Part shown: positions 14,787 through 16,914 of the stretch, in pieces
How the letters are laid out: each line of letters starts with the position of its first letter
How positions within the stretch are numbered: position 1 is the first letter of the stretch
From: Ignavibacteria bacterium UBA961
GTDB taxonomy: Bacteria; Bacteroidota; Ignavibacteria; Kapaibacteriales; UBA961
Length of the DNA stretch: 16,914 bases
Assembly (NCBI GenBank): GCA_002293005.1
Contig: DBCJ01000070.1
Coordinates: 6,104-23,017, forward strand
Reading direction: 5' to 3'
Notes under the pieces: model-generated
Told to the model about the DNA's origin: nothing
The model's database searches: none
What the model saw: the letters and a program-made list of their open reading frames with translations, nothing else
Made by a program: the position numbers and the translations under genes

Positions 14787-15047
14787 TTATGCTTTCACTG
14801 GACGAAGCATCACCAAACCGACACGATATGTCTCACCTTGTGAGCCATCCATGGTTTTGCGCTTGATCATTGCTTCTGAAGTCTCAGGATACAATGCTTC
14901 CACGCTGTATAATACTTCTTCGGTAACTGTCATGGCAAATTCAACAGTATCACCGACTCGAACTGACTTCCATTGATCGGTAGTATCATGTCCATTCTTC
15001 TTCCAATCATATGGTCTTTCAAAAATCTTCTTTAATAAATTCACCAT
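14787..15047 (-). CDS. Small unknown protein between nuoM and nuoN
   Basis: 86 residues, not recognised. Basic N-terminus (MVNLLKKIFERPYDWKKNG), then a charged, strand-rich body with GDTVEFAMTVTEEVLYSV, ALYPETSEAMIKRK and a final TYRVGLVMLRPVKA. No signal peptide, membrane helix or cysteine. The start is supported by a GAGGA Shine-Dalgarno about 9 nt before the ATG; an in-frame TTG at 15062 would add five residues. It lies 24 bp after nuoM and 41 bp before nuoN on the same strand, so it is presumably co-transcribed with complex I. The reading frame, spacing and ribosome site make it a real gene. A role as a complex I accessory or assembly protein is only inferred from position. Confidence 0.8.
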   Translation of the reverse strand: MVNLLKKIFERPYDWKKNGHDTTDQWKSVRVGDTVEFAMTVTEEVLYSVEALYPETSEAMIKRKTMDGSQGETYRVGLVMLRPVKA

Positions 15048-15071
15048 CGTAGATTTCCTCAATGATACTAA

Positions 15072-16664
15072 TCAATGCTCGGCTTTCTTAATGCCAGATG
15101 CATCCACTTCAATTGCTTTGATTTTTGGATATGCAGATGTGCCGAACACAGTTTTTTCAATGGATCCAACCAATGTTTGTGCATATAATTCAGAGCGAGA
15201 AAGGAATGTTTTTGGATATACTCCTATCCACACAATGAAAATCACCAATGGAACCAATTGCCAATACTCGCTTTTGGTCAAATCTGTCAATGTATGATTC
15301 TTCGGATTGTCATTGGTTCCAAACATCACGCGTTGGAACATCCACAATAGATATACTGCCGCGAAAATCACTCCGGATGCACTGAATATGCTGAACCATG
15401 GATTATTCAAGAATTTGGATTGGAAAGATCCAAATAGTGTGAGATATTCACCAATGAAGCCATTCAAACCGGGAAGTCCTACAGATGCCATCATTGCAAT
15501 GGTGAACATCACTGCGAATTTGGGCATCACTTTGGTTATTCCACCAAAATCACCGATCTCACGAGTATGACGGCGCTCATATAATACGCCCACACAAAGG
15601 AAGAGCATACCTGTTGACAAACCATGATTCACCATTTGGATGATTGCGCCTTGAAGTCCTTCGGGAGTGACCGACACAATACCCAATACAACAAAACCCA
15701 AGTGGCTGACGGATGAATATGCTACAAGCTTTTTGATATCTGTTTGAACCATCGCTACAAGCGCACCATATATGATGCCGATCACAGATAACCATGCAAG
15801 CGGCTGTGCAAAGAGATGTAATGACTGAGGGAATAATTCAAGATTGAATCTAATCAAACCATAAGTACCCATCTTGAGCAATACACCGGCAAGAATCACT
15901 GAACCTGCAGTCGGAGCCTGAACGTGAGCATCAGGAAGCCAGGTATGAAATGGGAATAATGGAACTTTGATACAGAATGACAATGCAAAAGCCAGGAATA
16001 ACCAGATTTGAATATCAAGAGGAATTCCAGGTGCGAGTTGTTTCAGAATCAAGAAGTCAGTTGTGAAATGTCCACCCGGCGTCCACTTAGCATAGAGTCC
16101 CATCCACACAATCGCAATAAGCATCAATAGTGAACCAACAAGCGTATACAAGAAGAATTTCACGGCAGCATATATTCTGTCTTTACCACCCCAAATACCA
16201 ATCAAAAAATACATCGGTATGAGAATCAATTCCCAGAATACATAAAAGAGCATGGTATCTAATGACACAAATACTCCAAGCATTCCAAATTCCAAAAGCA
16301 ACATCATTGCATAATATTCTTTTTGCCTCTTTCCTATTGCCTCAAAAGAAGCAAGGATGCTGATTGGCATGATGAATGTCGTAAGCACGACAAGCAATAA
16401 TGACATACCGTCAATACCGGTTCTGAAACCTGCATCGAGCGATGGAATCCAAGAGATATTTGTGTAAAACTGAAAACCATCCAATCCATCATTGAACATA
16501 AACCACAATGGAAGAGATGCAAAGAATGTGAGCATTGAGAATATCAATGTGACATATTTGATTGCCTTCTCTTGCGCTCTATCAATAAAAAGTATTGAGA
16601 GAAATCCCAATAATGGCAAGAACAAAGGCAATAATAGCAAACCTGCTGAATCAGTATGTGGCAT
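15072..16664 (-). CDS. nuoM: NADH-quinone oxidoreductase subunit M
   Basis: 530-residue polytopic inner-membrane antiporter-like subunit of complex I. The conserved proton-path residues are in place: Glu145 in FWELILIPMYFLIG, Lys233 in CIKVPLFPFHTWLPDAHVQAPT and Lys264 in GVLLKMGTYGL, matching E. coli Glu144, Lys234 and Lys265 to within one residue. RTGIDGMSLL near residue 81 and VAYSSVSHLGFVVLG are typical of subunit M. The Shine-Dalgarno is weak (AGAG about 8 nt before the ATG). Downstream follow the small unknown gene and nuoN. Upstream, 75 bp away, is a DUF420 gene instead of the expected nuoL. Confidence 0.97.
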   Translation of the reverse strand: MPHTDSAGLLLLPLFLPLLGFLSILFIDRAQEKAIKYVTLIFSMLTFFASLPLWFMFNDGLDGFQFYTNISWIPSLDAGFRTGIDGMSLLLVVLTTFIMPISILASFEAIGKRQKEYYAMMLLLEFGMLGVFVSLDTMLFYVFWELILIPMYFLIGIWGGKDRIYAAVKFFLYTLVGSLLMLIAIVWMGLYAKWTPGGHFTTDFLILKQLAPGIPLDIQIWLFLAFALSFCIKVPLFPFHTWLPDAHVQAPTAGSVILAGVLLKMGTYGLIRFNLELFPQSLHLFAQPLAWLSVIGIIYGALVAMVQTDIKKLVAYSSVSHLGFVVLGIVSVTPEGLQGAIIQMVNHGLSTGMLFLCVGVLYERRHTREIGDFGGITKVMPKFAVMFTIAMMASVGLPGLNGFIGEYLTLFGSFQSKFLNNPWFSIFSASGVIFAAVYLLWMFQRVMFGTNDNPKNHTLTDLTKSEYWQLVPLVIFIVWIGVYPKTFLSRSELYAQTLVGSIEKTVFGTSAYPKIKAIEVDASGIKKAEH

Positions 16665-16739
16665 GCTTTACTCTGTAGAACTGACAAAAGATGAACATAA
16701 ATGCCAAAAGGCACATGAATTAAAAGTGCGAGACTATGA

Positions 16740-16913
16740 TTATTGTCCCATCGTATAATACGGTGAAATCATCAGATATACGATCACACCGGTAATCGTC
16801 ACATATAGCCAAATTGGCAATGTCCAACGAGCAATTTTCTTATGCAATGGAAATTCCGATCTCCATGCTCGAAGTAGGGTAAACAATGCAAGTGGAACTA
16901 TGACTGCAGCCAA
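16740..16913 (-). CDS. DUF420 membrane protein, C-terminal part only
   Basis: 57 residues plus stop are visible; the start lies beyond the right edge. The visible part reads a hydrophobic helix (LAAVIVPLALFTLLRAW), the charged stretch RSEFPLHKKIARW, and a second helix TLPIWLYVTITGVIVYLM ending near the C-terminus. The 'H-K-K-I-A-R-W-T-L-P-I-W-L-Y-V-x-x-T-G-V' pattern is what I know from the end of DUF420 (COG2322, YozB-like) proteins, often found near cytochrome oxidase and haem-related genes. Function is not established. It is too short to be seen as a long open frame but is clearly coding. The 75-bp gap to nuoM contains only a 4-bp TGCC/GGCA mini-stem and no convincing terminator, so co-transcription with nuoM is possible. 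Confidence 0.8.
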   Translation of the reverse strand: MAAVIVPLALFTLLRAWRSEFPLHKKIARWTLPIWLYVTITGVIVYLMISPYYTMGQ

Positions 16914-16914
16914 T

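Noticed and set aside
16702..16713. TGCC-AAAA-GGCA mini hairpin between DUF420 and nuoM as a terminator
   Set aside because: The stem is only 4 bp and no T-run follows on the minus strand, so it is too weak to call.
16492..16758. 88-codon plus-strand frame across the nuoM start and DUF420 end
   Set aside because: It is antisense to the nuoM N-terminus and the DUF420 C-terminus, both better supported, and shows no protein motif.
1..16914. CRISPR arrays, tRNA/rRNA genes, insertion sequences or prophage
   Set aside because: No regularly spaced repeats, cloverleaf-type sequence, transposase or phage genes were seen; the gaps are short and accounted for by terminators and promoters.

Overview
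The window is about 16.9 kb of moderately AT-rich, gene-dense bacterial chromosome. It looks like ordinary housekeeping DNA: I see no mobile elements, CRISPR arrays, rRNA or tRNA genes. The gene content points to the Bacteroidota/Chlorobi/Ignavibacteria assemblage, with a Kapabacteria-like lineage as one possibility. The pointers are a 116-residue dicluster ferredoxin of the long Bacteroidota form, DUF3127 and DUF3467 proteins, a coiled-coil lipoprotein with a Bacteroidota-type C-terminal domain, and a GH57/DUF1957 enzyme. This placement comes from remembered family distributions, not from a search.

Layout, left to right. (1) Plus strand, 1-3843: the 3' three quarters of alaS, a coiled-coil lipoprotein, a DUF3127 protein with an SSB-like C-terminal tip, and a dicluster ferredoxin, closed by a strong intrinsic terminator. 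(2) A plus-strand YtcJ-type amidohydrolase begins 17 nt after that terminator and ends tail-to-tail, overlapping by 13 bp, with a minus-strand GH57 (DUF1957) putative glucan branching enzyme. (3) Minus strand, 7013-9831: a TPR lipoprotein plus DUF3467 unit and an RlpA-like protein, each closed by its own terminator. (4) A 222-bp divergent intergenic region separates rlpA from plus-strand msrC (free methionine-R-sulfoxide reductase). msrC again overlaps the convergent operon tail, here by 29 bp. (5) Minus strand, 10541 to the right edge, in transcription order: a DUF420 membrane protein (cut by the window edge), nuoM, a small unknown protein, nuoN and a class I aminotransferase, then a terminator, then trmH, an RDD-family membrane protein and a DUF2752 membrane protein.

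How the genes fit together. The right third is the distal, proton-pumping membrane arm of respiratory complex I (NuoM, NuoN) with an aminotransferase directly behind it. The middle holds envelope functions (RlpA, TPR lipoprotein) and oxidative repair (MsrC). The left part holds translation (AlaRS) and a small operon that may link an envelope lipoprotein, a nucleic-acid-binding-like OB-fold protein and electron transfer.

I found no clearly novel multi-gene system. The most distinctive features are: three intrinsic terminators whose U-tracts are followed within 7-17 nt by the start codon of the next same-strand gene (one hairpin even contains an alternative ATG in its loop); the SSB-like tail on the DUF3127 protein; an unrecognised small protein between nuoM and nuoN; DUF420 in the position directly upstream of nuoM where nuoL is usual; and a near-perfect 12-bp inverted repeat in the rlpA/msrC divergent region.
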